Source: Chloroflexota bacterium (lineage in GTDB: Bacteria > Chloroflexota > Limnocylindria > P2-11E). From it: a stretch of 23,160 bases of DNA. Where the stretch lies: assembly GCA_005889445.1 (NCBI GenBank), contig VBGS01000088.1, positions 1 to 23,160 on the forward strand, written 5' to 3'. This document shows positions 1 to 6,887 of this stretch, piece after piece; the stretch's first letter is position 1, and every line of letters starts with the position of its first letter. The translations under genes were made by a program, and so were the position numbers. The notes under the pieces are model-generated. The model did no database searches, was not told where the DNA came from, and worked only from the letters and a program-made list of their open reading frames with translations.

Positions 1-71
1 ATGGCCTTGTACACGGCGATCGATCCGGTGACCGCGAGCACGACGAATCGTCCCCGCACTCGCTCGCTCAC
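1..71 (-). CDS. coaBC: CoaBC (Dfp), N-terminal fragment cut by window edge
   Basis: Only the first 23 codons are present, running off the left edge. Starting at GTG 71..69, the visible peptide has a short basic lead, a hydrophobic strand and then the sequence VTGSIAVYKA. This is the typical flavin-binding N-terminus of the bifunctional phosphopantothenoylcysteine decarboxylase/phosphopantothenate-cysteine ligase, usually written VTGGIAAYK. The GTG overlaps the TGA of coaX in a GTGA arrangement, so translation is probably coupled. The position directly after coaD and coaX, two other CoA-pathway genes, supports the call strongly. The rest of the protein cannot be judged. Another flavoprotein of the same fold is possible but unlikely in this context. 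Confidence 0.72.
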   Translation of the reverse strand, partial: MSERVRGRFVVLAVTGSIAVYKA

Positions 72-841
72 GCGTTGAGCTCCCACAGCAGACGCAGACC
101 TTCGAGCGTCAGATCCTCGTCGACCTGCTCGATGCCGCGGGCCAGCGGAGCGATCGTTGCGGCGAGCCCGCCGGTCGCGAGGATGCGGGGCGTCGCCGGC
201 CGCAGCTCCGCCAGCAGTCGGGCGAGGAGACCTTCGACCAGGCCGACATATCCGAAGACGATCCCCGAGCGAAGGCAGTCCGCCGTGTTCTTTCCGATCG
301 CGGACGCGGGAGGCGTCAGCGGCACGCGAAAGAGCCGAGCCGCGCGAGTGAAGAGCGACTCCGCCGAGACCTCGAGCCCGGGAGCGAACGCGCCGCCCAG
401 GAAATCGCCTTCGGCGCTCACGATGTCGAAGTTCGTCGTGGTACCGAAGTCGACGACGATCGCGGGCCCGCCGTAGCGCCGATGCGCGGCGAGCGTGTTC
501 GCGATCCGGTCCGCGCCGACCTCCGCGGGGTTGTCGACGCGCAGCCGGACTCCGGTCTTCACCCCGGGGCCGATCACGAGCGCGGGCTGATCGAGATAGC
601 GCTCCGCGAGGCGCATGAATGACGCGGTGAGGGGCGGCACGACCGATCCAAGCACGAGAGCGTCCACGTCGTCGAGGGAGAGGTCCTCCCGCGCGAGCAG
701 CGCGTCGACGGTGACCGCGAGCTCGTCCTCTGTCTGATCGTTCCGTGTCGCGGTGCGCCAGGTCGCCAGAAGCTTGTCGCCCTGGTACGCCCCCAGGACG
801 ACGTTGGTGTTGCCGACATCCGCCGCAAGGAGCGTGGTCAC
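68..841 (-). CDS. coaX: Type III pantothenate kinase
   Basis: Phosphorylates pantothenate, the first step of coenzyme A synthesis, in the cytoplasm. The 257-residue product has the usual CoaX length and the ASKHA-fold motifs in order: the N-terminal phosphate loop DVGNTN at residues 8-13, GADR at 109-112, DFGTTTNFD at 131-139, and a glycine/proline segment (GGAFAPG) near 149-155. Type III enzymes are not feedback-inhibited by CoA and typically use a monovalent cation (family knowledge). The start is GTG 841..839, directly abutting the coaD stop with no spacer. The 3' end overlaps the start of coaBC by 4 nt. These three genes form one CoA operon read from coaD. No other pantothenate kinase is visible in the window. 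Confidence 0.95.
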   Translation of the reverse strand: MTTLLAADVGNTNVVLGAYQGDKLLATWRTATRNDQTEDELAVTVDALLAREDLSLDDVDALVLGSVVPPLTASFMRLAERYLDQPALVIGPGVKTGVRLRVDNPAEVGADRIANTLAAHRRYGGPAIVVDFGTTTNFDIVSAEGDFLGGAFAPGLEVSAESLFTRAARLFRVPLTPPASAIGKNTADCLRSGIVFGYVGLVEGLLARLLAELRPATPRILATGGLAATIAPLARGIEQVDEDLTLEGLRLLWELNA

Positions 842-1363
842 CTAGTCGTCCGCCTCGGTCGCTCCGGTCCGCAGATTGGATTTGCCGAGCTGCGCCTTGA
901 GACGCTTTGCGACGTTCGGCGGGACCAGATTGTCGATCGGCGCGCCGAACGCGACCAGCTCTTTCACCCGCGAGGCCGAGACGAAGAGATACTCGGGTGC
1001 GGTCATCAGATAGACCATCTCGATTCCGGGATCGAGCCGCCGGTTCATGTTCGCCATCTCGAATTCGAACTCGAAGTCCGAGAGGGCGCGGATCCCGCGC
1101 ACGACGAAGCTCGCCCCGCTCGCTCGGGCGAATTCGACCTGCAGCGCGTCGAACGCCTTGACCTCGACGTTGCCGTACTTGGCGCATGCCTCGCGCATGA
1201 GCGCGATCCGTTCGTTCGCCGTGAAGACGGTCTTCTTGGCGAGGTTGCGGCCGACGCCGACCACGACCCGGTCAAAGAGGCGCGACGAGCGCTCGACGAT
1301 GTCGAGGTGACCGTTGGTCGGCGGATCGAACGACCCCGGGTAGATCGCGATGCGGTCACTCAA
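842..1363 (-). CDS. coaD: Phosphopantetheine adenylyltransferase
   Basis: Transfers AMP from ATP to 4'-phosphopantetheine to give dephospho-CoA, the penultimate CoA step. The 173-residue protein shows the nucleotidyltransferase signature YPGSFDPPTNGH at residues 8-19 (TxGH motif), the VRGIR segment at 88-92, and the C-terminal SASRVKEL motif at 129-136, which corresponds to the family ISSxxVRE motif. Length is slightly above the usual ~160, with a polar tail. The start codon is TTG (1363..1361), chosen because a near-perfect Shine-Dalgarno AAGGAGG lies 9 nt upstream and the next residues match the family N-terminus. It is the first gene of the coaD-coaX-coaBC operon. Confidence 0.95.
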   Translation of the reverse strand: MSDRIAIYPGSFDPPTNGHLDIVERSSRLFDRVVVGVGRNLAKKTVFTANERIALMREACAKYGNVEVKAFDALQVEFARASGASFVVRGIRALSDFEFEFEMANMNRRLDPGIEMVYLMTAPEYLFVSASRVKELVAFGAPIDNLVPPNVAKRLKAQLGKSNLRTGATEADD

Positions 1364-1372
1364 CTGGTCGCG

Positions 1373-1379
1373 CCTCCTT
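1373..1379 (-). promoter_or_regulatory. Shine-Dalgarno site fixing the TTG start of coaD
   Basis: AAGGAGG on the minus strand, 9 nt before TTG 1363..1361. It is the strongest ribosome binding site in the window and is what makes the rare TTG start credible. Confidence 0.8.
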
Positions 1380-1406
1380 GACGAAAGTGCACGCCGTCGA
1401 GGGAAT

Positions 1407-1823
1407 CTACCCGGTTGGCAGTCCGACGGTCTCCCGGAGGCGGTGCGTCACCGCGCGAAGGACCTTGAGCGCGATGTCGCCCTTCTGGTGGAGCACATCG
1501 CGGAACTGCTCGTGGCCGAGGACCAGGCAGTGCATCGGCGTCGCCGCCGTGACCGTAGCCGAGCGGGGACCGTTGTCGAGCAGGGCGATCTCGCCGAAGA
1601 ACTCGCCCGGTCCGAGCATGTGTTTTCCCGCCGACGTCTCGACCTCCGCCTGGCCGTCCAAGATCACGAAGAAATCGCCGCCCGACTCGCCCTTCCTGCA
1701 GAGCACCTTCCCCGCGGGAAAGTCCATCTCGTCGACTCGCGTCATGATGAAACGAAGCTCGTCGTCGCTGCAGCCGGCAAAGAGCGGTACCGCGCGAAGT
1801 CTCGTGATCCGTTGATCTGCCAT
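1407..1823 (-). CDS. Stand-alone cyclic-nucleotide-binding domain protein
   Basis: A 138-residue single-domain protein of the CRP/cNMP-binding fold with no DNA-binding helix-turn-helix. The phosphate-binding cassette is well preserved: FGEIALLD at 76-83 followed by PRSATV at 86-91, with the Glu (E78) and Arg (R87) that contact ribose and phosphate in cAMP/cGMP binders. The N-terminus (LRAVPLFAGCSDDEL) is the usual helix leading into the domain. With no output domain it may bind a partner kinase or phosphatase, or act as a nucleotide-sensing subunit; this is inference. The start is ATG 1823..1821, with no Shine-Dalgarno but a TAGACT box 9 nt upstream, consistent with a leaderless mRNA. A similar protein lies at 4044-4484. 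Confidence 0.85.
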   Translation of the reverse strand: MADQRITRLRAVPLFAGCSDDELRFIMTRVDEMDFPAGKVLCRKGESGGDFFVILDGQAEVETSAGKHMLGPGEFFGEIALLDNGPRSATVTAATPMHCLVLGHEQFRDVLHQKGDIALKVLRAVTHRLRETVGLPTG

Positions 1824-1832
1824 TCGCTGGTG

Positions 1833-1838
1833 AGTCTA
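1833..1838 (-). promoter_or_regulatory. Candidate leaderless -10 box for cNMP-binding gene
   Basis: TAGACT on the minus strand, 9 nt before ATG 1823. It is one of a set of NANNNT boxes at the same distance from Shine-Dalgarno-less starts in this window. No good -35 is visible; it would lie in the 3' end of hutI. Confidence 0.4.
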
Positions 1839-1844
1839 TCGGGG

Positions 1845-3095
1845 CTATGCGACGCGCTTGCCCGACGCGTACACCTCGTCGATGAGCGGCGCGCCCATCC
1901 GATAGGCGAGCTCGCGCTCGTCATCGGTGTCGAGAACGATCACGTCGGCTCGCCGGCCCGCGACGAGCGCGCCGGTCCGGCCGCCCCGGCCGAGCGCGTG
2001 CGCGGCGTTGATCGTCGCGGCGACGATCGCCTCGTGTGGTGTCAGGCCGCACAGCGTCACGCCAAGGACGATGGCGTTGGGCATGCCCTCGAGCGGCGAT
2101 GTGCCCGGGTTGTGGTCCGTCGCCAGCGCGAGCGGAACGCGCGCCGCGATGAACCGGCGCGCTTCCGGCGGCGCGTATCCGACGAAGAAGGCGCTCCCCG
2201 GCAGTAGCACCACCGGTGTCTGGGCGCGCGCGAGCGCGCGAAGGCCATCCGCGGAGGCGTGCGCGACATGGTCGGCGGAACGCGCGCGGATCCGGGCCGC
2301 GAAGGCGGCGGCGCCGACGTCGTTCAGCTGGTCGGCGTGAAGGGTGACCGCCAGTCCCGCCTTCTTCGCCGCGGCGAAGAGCGGCCTCACGTCATCGACG
2401 TCGAAGACGCCCTTCTCGACGAACGCATCGACCGCCTCGGCGAGCTTCTCATCGATCACCGCCGCAAGCGCGCCGATCGCCTCTCTGATGAACCTGGCGC
2501 GATCGTCGCCGAGCGGCGCGGGAAGGGCGTGCGCCGCGAGGTACGTCACGGCGACGTCGATCGGCGCGATCGCCCGCGCGCCGGCGATCAGCCGAAGCTG
2601 CCGGAGCTCTTCGGCCGGCTCGAGACCGTACCCGCTCTTGACCTCAATGGTCGTGGTCCCGAGCTCGGTCGCGTCGCCGATGCGCCGCTGGAGCAGCGCG
2701 AGGAGCGCCTCGTCCGTCGCCTCGCGGGTCGCGCGGACGGTGGCGTGGATCCCGCCACCCGCGGTGAGGACAGCCAGATAGTCCGCGCCGCTGCGTCGGG
2801 TCGCGAATTCTTCCCAGCGCTCGCCGGCGTAGCAGAGATGCGTATGCGGATCGACGAAGCCGGGCATCACGACGCGGCCTTCGACGTCGCGTTCGATCGC
2901 TCCGGCGACGCGTTCGAGGCGTTCGTGCGTCGCGCCGTGCCCCGTCGCGACGATGGCGCCGTCGCGCGCCGCGACCCATCCGTCCGGGACCGGACCGACG
3001 TCGCCGGCGGCGGGACCGACCCGCGGACGCTCCTCCCGCAGCGGCGCCAGCGTCAGCAGCCGTGCGCCGTGGAGGACGAGGTCCGCCTGCGTCAT
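1845..3095 (-). CDS. hutI: Imidazolonepropionase
   Basis: Hydrolyses 4-imidazolone-5-propionate to N-formimino-L-glutamate, the third step of histidine degradation. The 416-residue protein is an amidohydrolase-fold enzyme with HutI landmarks: the metal site HTH at residues 84-86, the TAGGGIHATV loop at 111-120, TTTIEVKSGYGL at 147-158, LHADQ at 252-256 (metal His253) and ATDHNPG at 325-331 (Asp327). The reading frame stays open far upstream, but ATG 3095..3093 is the right start: it overlaps the ftcD stop as ATGA, gives the family length, and begins with the expected beta-strand before the composite domain. It is the second gene of an ftcD-hutI unit. hutH and hutU are not in the window. Confidence 0.95.
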   Translation of the reverse strand: MTQADLVLHGARLLTLAPLREERPRVGPAAGDVGPVPDGWVAARDGAIVATGHGATHERLERVAGAIERDVEGRVVMPGFVDPHTHLCYAGERWEEFATRRSGADYLAVLTAGGGIHATVRATREATDEALLALLQRRIGDATELGTTTIEVKSGYGLEPAEELRQLRLIAGARAIAPIDVAVTYLAAHALPAPLGDDRARFIREAIGALAAVIDEKLAEAVDAFVEKGVFDVDDVRPLFAAAKKAGLAVTLHADQLNDVGAAAFAARIRARSADHVAHASADGLRALARAQTPVVLLPGSAFFVGYAPPEARRFIAARVPLALATDHNPGTSPLEGMPNAIVLGVTLCGLTPHEAIVAATINAAHALGRGGRTGALVAGRRADVIVLDTDDERELAYRMGAPLIDEVYASGKRVA

Positions 3096-3985
3096 TCGAG
3101 GAAGTGGGTCTCGATCACGCGGTCGCGGGTGAAGCCGTCGAGCCGCAACGCGTCCGCGGCCACCGCAAGGACCGCGTCGAGGGGGATGAGGCCGATGAGC
3201 TCGCCGCGAAGCAGGTTCACGCCGGCGGCGTTCGCGCGCGACTCGACCTCCCGCCACACCCGAGCGAGCGACGTCGTCGTGAAGTCGAGGAGGTTCATCG
3301 AGACCTGCGCCCGCGGCGGATCGGTGAGCATGAAGCCCTTCGCCTGGACCGCCGGCAGCCCGCCCGACGACTCGCGGATCTCCCTGGCGATCCGCTGAGC
3401 GAGCTTCAGGTCGCTCGAGTCGAGCTCGATGTTGAAGGCGATGAGGAACGGCCGCGCGCCAACGACGATCGCCCCGCCGGTCGGATGGAGCCGCCGCGGT
3501 CCCGCATCGGGCACGTGCGTGGTCTCGAGCAGCGCGGCCAGGCCCTCGTACTGCGGCTGCCGGATATCGGGGAGTCGAACCCGCTCCGGTTGGGCCGCGG
3601 CGTTCGCGTAGAAGTACACCGGGATGTCGTGACGCTTCGCGAGCTCGTGACCGAAACGGTGCGCGAGCGCGACGCACTCGTCCATCGTGACGCCCGAGAG
3701 CGGAACGAACGGGATGACGTCCACCGCGCCGAGGCGCGGATGCTCGCCCTTGTGCGCGCGCATGTCGATCTCGCGGAGCGCGAGGTCAACGAGCGCGTGC
3801 GTCGCCCCGAGGACCGCTTCTGGCTCGCCGGCATAGGTGAAGACCGATCGGTTGTGATCGACGTCGCTCGTGCGATCCAGCAGCCGCACCCCCTCGACCG
3901 CGCGGATCGCGTCGGCGAGCCGGTCGATGACGTCGCCGCGCCGCCCTTCGCTCACATTCGGCACGCATTCGACGAATCGGCTCAT
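3092..3985 (-). CDS. ftcD: Glutamate formimidoyltransferase (monofunctional)
   Basis: Transfers the formimino group of N-formimino-L-glutamate to tetrahydrofolate, so it consumes the product of the adjacent HutI. About 297 residues: the N-terminal and C-terminal formiminotransferase subdomains are present, but the cyclodeaminase domain of the longer bifunctional form is absent. Diagnostic segments are the N-terminal FVECVPNVSEGR, the HKGEHPRLGAVDVIPF block that carries the catalytic His region, and GLPAVQAKGF further on. I chose ATG 3985 because FVECVPNVSEGR sits at the N-terminus in the family. An in-frame GTG at 4003..4001 would add six residues and cannot be excluded, and neither start has a clear Shine-Dalgarno. 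A cyclodeaminase must be encoded elsewhere if 5,10-methenyl-THF is made. Confidence 0.92.
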   Translation of the reverse strand: MSRFVECVPNVSEGRRGDVIDRLADAIRAVEGVRLLDRTSDVDHNRSVFTYAGEPEAVLGATHALVDLALREIDMRAHKGEHPRLGAVDVIPFVPLSGVTMDECVALAHRFGHELAKRHDIPVYFYANAAAQPERVRLPDIRQPQYEGLAALLETTHVPDAGPRRLHPTGGAIVVGARPFLIAFNIELDSSDLKLAQRIAREIRESSGGLPAVQAKGFMLTDPPRAQVSMNLLDFTTTSLARVWREVESRANAAGVNLLRGELIGLIPLDAVLAVAADALRLDGFTRDRVIETHFLE

Positions 3986-4043
3986 CGGCCGCGAGTGTGC
4001 CACGGCAGAGCCGGCAAAGGCCGCGATCGCCGGGTCGCGTGCG

Positions 4044-4484
4044 CTAGTGCCGGGCGGACTCCGGGAGCATGTGCTCGGCGTTCCGCACGCGCCGGGTCAG
4101 CATCGGCAGGAGCGCGAGAGCGATCTGCGGGTGGCTCTCGAGGATCCCGCGGAAGTGCCAACGCTGGATGCCCAGCGCGGTCGTCGGCTCGACGGCGCGC
4201 ACGGTCGCTGACCGAGGGAACTCGTCGAGCAGCGCCATCTCGCCGAACACCTCGCCCGGTCCGAGCGTCGCGAGCTTGGTCTCCTTGCCATCGCGGGTCT
4301 GGACCACTTCGACCTTGCCCGAGCGGATGATGAACGCACCTACTCCGGTGTCGCCCTGACGGACGACCTCCTGGCCCGGTTGGTAGCTCTGCTCGACGGC
4401 CGCGTTCGCGATCGCCTCGAGCGATTTTTGGTCAAGATCCTCGAACATGGACACGCGTTTCAGGAAGTCGATGCTCGCGGGCAC
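4044..4484 (-). CDS. Stand-alone cyclic-nucleotide-binding domain protein
   Basis: A single cNMP-binding domain of 146 residues, again without a helix-turn-helix. The cassette is FGEMALLD at 80-87 plus PRSATV at 90-95, with E82 and R91 conserved. The N-terminal helix segment IDFLKRVSMFEDLDQKSLEAI matches the family entry. The C-terminal helix ends in LPMLTRRVRNAE. The frame stays open to 4928, but those upstream residues are antisense to the GNAT gene. GTG 4484..4482 gives a normal N-terminus and has TAGCAT 7 nt upstream. It resembles the protein at 1407-1823 in length and design, but the two are clearly diverged. Partner and ligand (cAMP, cGMP or other) are unknown. Confidence 0.85.
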   Translation of the reverse strand: MPASIDFLKRVSMFEDLDQKSLEAIANAAVEQSYQPGQEVVRQGDTGVGAFIIRSGKVEVVQTRDGKETKLATLGPGEVFGEMALLDEFPRSATVRAVEPTTALGIQRWHFRGILESHPQIALALLPMLTRRVRNAEHMLPESARH

Positions 4485-4491
4485 GGGCGCG

Positions 4492-4506
4492 ATGCTAGCC
4501 GATACT
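4492..4506. promoter_or_regulatory. Back-to-back -10 boxes of divergent genes
   Basis: Only 30 nt separate the GTG starts at 4484 (-) and 4515 (+). TAGCAT (4497..4492, minus) lies 7 nt from its GTG, and GATACT (4501..4506, plus) lies 8 nt from its GTG. Neither gene has a Shine-Dalgarno, so both transcripts are probably leaderless. Confidence 0.45.
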
Positions 4507-4514
4507 TCCGGCTG

Positions 4515-5357
4515 GTGCCGGAATTCCGCATCGAGGTCGCTCACGACATCGCAGCGTGCGCGCTCACGGTCCCGCTGCAGCGAGAGACATGGAGCGGAGA
4601 CGTCGTGGTGCCGCCGCAGCTGATGCTCGCCGTCGCGCACAACGGCGGCTTCGTCGGGATCGGATACAGCGCGGAGGACCCACGGCCGGCCGGTTTCGTG
4701 TTCGGATTCCTCGGCATCTACGACTATCACTTCCGGCATCACTCCCACATGCTCGCGGTGCGCGACGAGTACCGCGGCAGCGGCCTGGCGCAGGCCCTCA
4801 AGGAGGCGCAGCGCGATCACTGCCTCGACCAGGGCATCGAGGTCATCGCCTGGACGATGGACCCACTGGAGGCGCGGAATGCGCGCTTCAACTTCGGCAA
4901 GCTCGGGGCGTTCACGCGCACGTATCACCGAGACTTCTACGGAGCGATGCCCGACAAGCTGAACCAGGGTCTTCCCTCAGATCGCATCTACGTCGAATGG
5001 CCGATCGGACACGACCGCACCTACAAGCGACTTCGCGGAGAGGACTCGGCACCGTCGCTCGAGGACGCCGAGCGCGAGGGCATCGCCTACCTGCTCCGCG
5101 CCGACCGCGAGCGGCCCGGCGCGGTCGGACAAGCCGCCGCCGCGTCGCACCTCCTGATCGAGATCCCGCGCTCGTTCCAGGAGCTCAAAGCGCGCGATCC
5201 GAAGCTGGCTCTCGCGTGGCGTCTGTCCACGCGGGAGGCGTTCGAGCGCGGGTTCGGTGAGGGTTACGCCGCGGTGGAATTCCTGCGCGGCGCCGACGGC
5301 CGCGGAGCCTACTTGCTGGTCCCGCAGCCACGCCGCGGCCAGGAGGAACCGTCGTGA
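4515..5357 (+). CDS. GNAT-family N-acyltransferase (COG3375-like)
   Basis: A 280-residue GCN5-related acyltransferase. The acyl-CoA pyrophosphate loop RGSGLA is at residues 87-92, preceded by the strand MLAVRDEY and followed by the helix with ALKEAQRDHCLDQGI. The segment WTMDPLEARNARFNFGKLGAF (113-133) is typical of the predicted acetyltransferases often found beside MenC/racemase genes. GTG 4515 is preferred over earlier in-frame starts, which lie inside the divergent cNMP gene. It overlaps the next gene as GTGA, so the two are almost certainly co-translated. By analogy with characterised operons pairing an N-succinyltransferase with N-succinylamino acid racemase, it may N-succinylate amino acids; the substrate is inferred. 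Confidence 0.85.
   Translation: MPEFRIEVAHDIAACALTVPLQRETWSGDVVVPPQLMLAVAHNGGFVGIGYSAEDPRPAGFVFGFLGIYDYHFRHHSHMLAVRDEYRGSGLAQALKEAQRDHCLDQGIEVIAWTMDPLEARNARFNFGKLGAFTRTYHRDFYGAMPDKLNQGLPSDRIYVEWPIGHDRTYKRLRGEDSAPSLEDAEREGIAYLLRADRERPGAVGQAAAASHLLIEIPRSFQELKARDPKLALAWRLSTREAFERGFGEGYAAVEFLRGADGRGAYLLVPQPRRGQEEPS
5341..5346 (+). promoter_or_regulatory. Shine-Dalgarno site of the racemase gene
   Basis: AGGAGG lies 7 nt before GTG 5354, inside the last codons of the GNAT gene. It fixes the internal start of this two-gene operon. Confidence 0.75.
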
Positions 5358-6463
5358 AGCTCGAAAGAGTCGAGCTCTTCGTCGTGCGCCTTCCCTTGAA
5401 GCGCGCCTACGAGACGAGCGGCGCGCGCGAGACGCACATGACGCGCGTGCTGTGCCGCGTCGAGTCGGAGGGCGCTGTCGGCTGGGGCGAGAGCGTCGCG
5501 GGCGAGCTCCCCTGGTATTCGGGAGAGACGCCGCGCACCGTCCTCTACGCGCTCGAAGAGTTCATCCTGCCCGAGCTCTTCAAAGCCGATCTCGCGCGAC
5601 CCGAGGACGTCCATCGGTCGGTGGCCTGGATCCGCGAGCACCGCATGGCGAAGGCGACGGTGGAGATGGCGATCTGGGACCTCTTCGCCAAGCGAGCGAA
5701 GAAGCCGCTGGCGGCGCTCCTTGGCGGCACGCGCGAGCGGATCCTCTGCGGAGTCGCGATCGGCATCCAGCCGTCGATCGACGCGCTCATGGAGACGATC
5801 GCCCGCGAGCGCGAGGGCGGCTATCAGCGCGTGAAGCTCAAGATCAAGCCCGGGCTCGAGGTCGAGATCGCCGAGGCGACACGGAAGCGATTCCCCGATC
5901 TCGACTTCATGCTCGACGCCAACTCGGCGTACGCGCTTCGCGACGTCGGGCTCTTCAAGCGCATCGACCCGACACGACCGATGATGATCGAGCAGCCTCT
6001 CGCCTATGACGACATCGTCGACCACGCGGAGCTGCAAAAGCAGATCCATACCCCGATCTGCCTCGACGAGTCGATCCATTCGGCGGACGACGCACGCAAG
6101 GCGATCGCGATCGGCGCGACGAAGATCATCAACATCAAAGCGGGACGGGTCGGCGGCCTCGCCTCGGCGAAGGCGGTGCACGACGTGGCCGCCGCGCACG
6201 ACGTGCCGGTGTGGTGCGGCGGAATGCTCGAGATGGGCATCGGTCGCGCGCACAACGTGCACCTCGCGTCGCTCCCGAACTTCCGGTTGCCCGGCGACGT
6301 TTCCGCGTCGGCGCGCTACTTCGAGACCGAGATCATCGCCGAGCCGTTCACCGTCGAGAAGGACGGCACGATGCGGGTCCCGACCGGACCGGGGATCGGC
6401 GTGACCGTGCTCGAGGACGTGGTCCGAAAGATCGCCCTCGAGCGACAGGAGCTGCGCCCCTAG
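5354..6463 (+). CDS. N-succinylamino acid racemase / o-succinylbenzoate synthase (MenC type 2)
   Basis: Enolase-superfamily protein of 369 residues. The full catalytic set is visible: the KLKIKPG lysine motif at 161-167 (K161, K163, K165), metal ligands D188 (LDAN), E213 (IEQP) and D238 (LDES), and the second-face lysine K262 (NIKAGRVGG). The C-terminal GGMLEMGIGRAHN and LPGDVSASARYF blocks are those of the NSAR/OSBS family. Many members do both reactions, and no other menaquinone genes are nearby. Coupling to a GNAT acyltransferase favours racemisation of N-acylated amino acids over menaquinone synthesis, but this is inference. The GTG start at 5354 has AGGAGG 7 nt upstream (5341-5346) and overlaps the previous stop. 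Its own stop overlaps the convergent gene by 4 nt. Confidence 0.88.
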   Translation: MKLERVELFVVRLPLKRAYETSGARETHMTRVLCRVESEGAVGWGESVAGELPWYSGETPRTVLYALEEFILPELFKADLARPEDVHRSVAWIREHRMAKATVEMAIWDLFAKRAKKPLAALLGGTRERILCGVAIGIQPSIDALMETIAREREGGYQRVKLKIKPGLEVEIAEATRKRFPDLDFMLDANSAYALRDVGLFKRIDPTRPMMIEQPLAYDDIVDHAELQKQIHTPICLDESIHSADDARKAIAIGATKIINIKAGRVGGLASAKAVHDVAAAHDVPVWCGGMLEMGIGRAHNVHLASLPNFRLPGDVSASARYFETEIIAEPFTVEKDGTMRVPTGPGIGVTVLEDVVRKIALERQELRP

Positions 6464-6850
6464 CGGGTCACCGCGGCCTGCGCGGGCTTTTCCTCGGGCC
6501 ACACGACGACCTCGTCGATCACTGTCCCAAACGCGTCGACCAGGCGGACATAGTCGCCACGCTTCCAGAACAGCCGCGCCGCGCCGGCCGGACCCGCGGC
6601 GTACACGTGGATGCGGCCCGAGGCGACGTCGTCGGCGAGCGGGTGTCCGGCGGCACGCACGCGCGAGCCCGAGTGGATCCGGTAGATCTCACCGGCGCGC
6701 ACGAACGATGGCGAGCCCCACGTGTAGACCCATTCCCACTCGATCGGCTTCGCGACGTCGGGACGCCACAGGCCGCGCAGGTGCTGCAGCCGCCAGTTCG
6801 CGAGATCGCTCGAGATGTCGACCTGGATCGACCGGGCGGAAGTCGGCCAC
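6460..6850 (-). CDS. Lamin-tail-domain-like protein, frame broken near its start
   Basis: The frame ending at 6460 is open from 6885 and reads as a small lamin-tail-like beta-sandwich. It has SSDLANWRLQHLRG, then a SPSFVRAGEIYRIHSG segment, then LFWKRGDYVRLVDAFGTVIDEV, matching the family pattern of 'pGe.vrvhsG ... W...GDtvrLlDa.G.vvde'. The only canonical start in this frame is GTG 6702, which would cut off the first third of the domain (80 residues left). A GTG at 6850..6848, with a TATTCT box 6 nt upstream, is well placed for initiation but lies in another frame. A one-base indel between about 6848 and 6815, real or in the assembly, would join them. No signal peptide is visible. Function unknown; such domains often occur in surface or nuclease-linked proteins. 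Confidence 0.5.
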
Positions 6851-6855
6851 GGATG

Positions 6856-6862
6856 CAGAATA
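6856..6862. promoter_or_regulatory. Symmetric -10 box shared by divergent genes
   Basis: CAGAATA on the plus strand (TATTCTG on the minus). Minus reading: TATTCT then 6 nt then GTG 6850. Plus reading: CAGAAT then a 26-nt leader region with a Shine-Dalgarno before aquaporin ATG 6888. The same 7-mer recurs at 21712-21718 between another divergent pair. Confidence 0.4.
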
Positions 6863-6873
6863 CCGGCGAGCGC

Positions 6874-6881
6874 GGGAGGGG
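6874..6881 (+). promoter_or_regulatory. Shine-Dalgarno site of the aquaporin gene
   Basis: GGGAGGGG followed by 6 nt and ATG 6888; it fixes the start. Confidence 0.65.
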
Positions 6882-6887
6882 TAGTTC

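Noticed and set aside
1845..3677. 610-codon frame that could extend HutI
   Set aside because: The added residues are antisense-quality sequence overlapping ftcD; the ATGA overlap at 3095 gives the family length.
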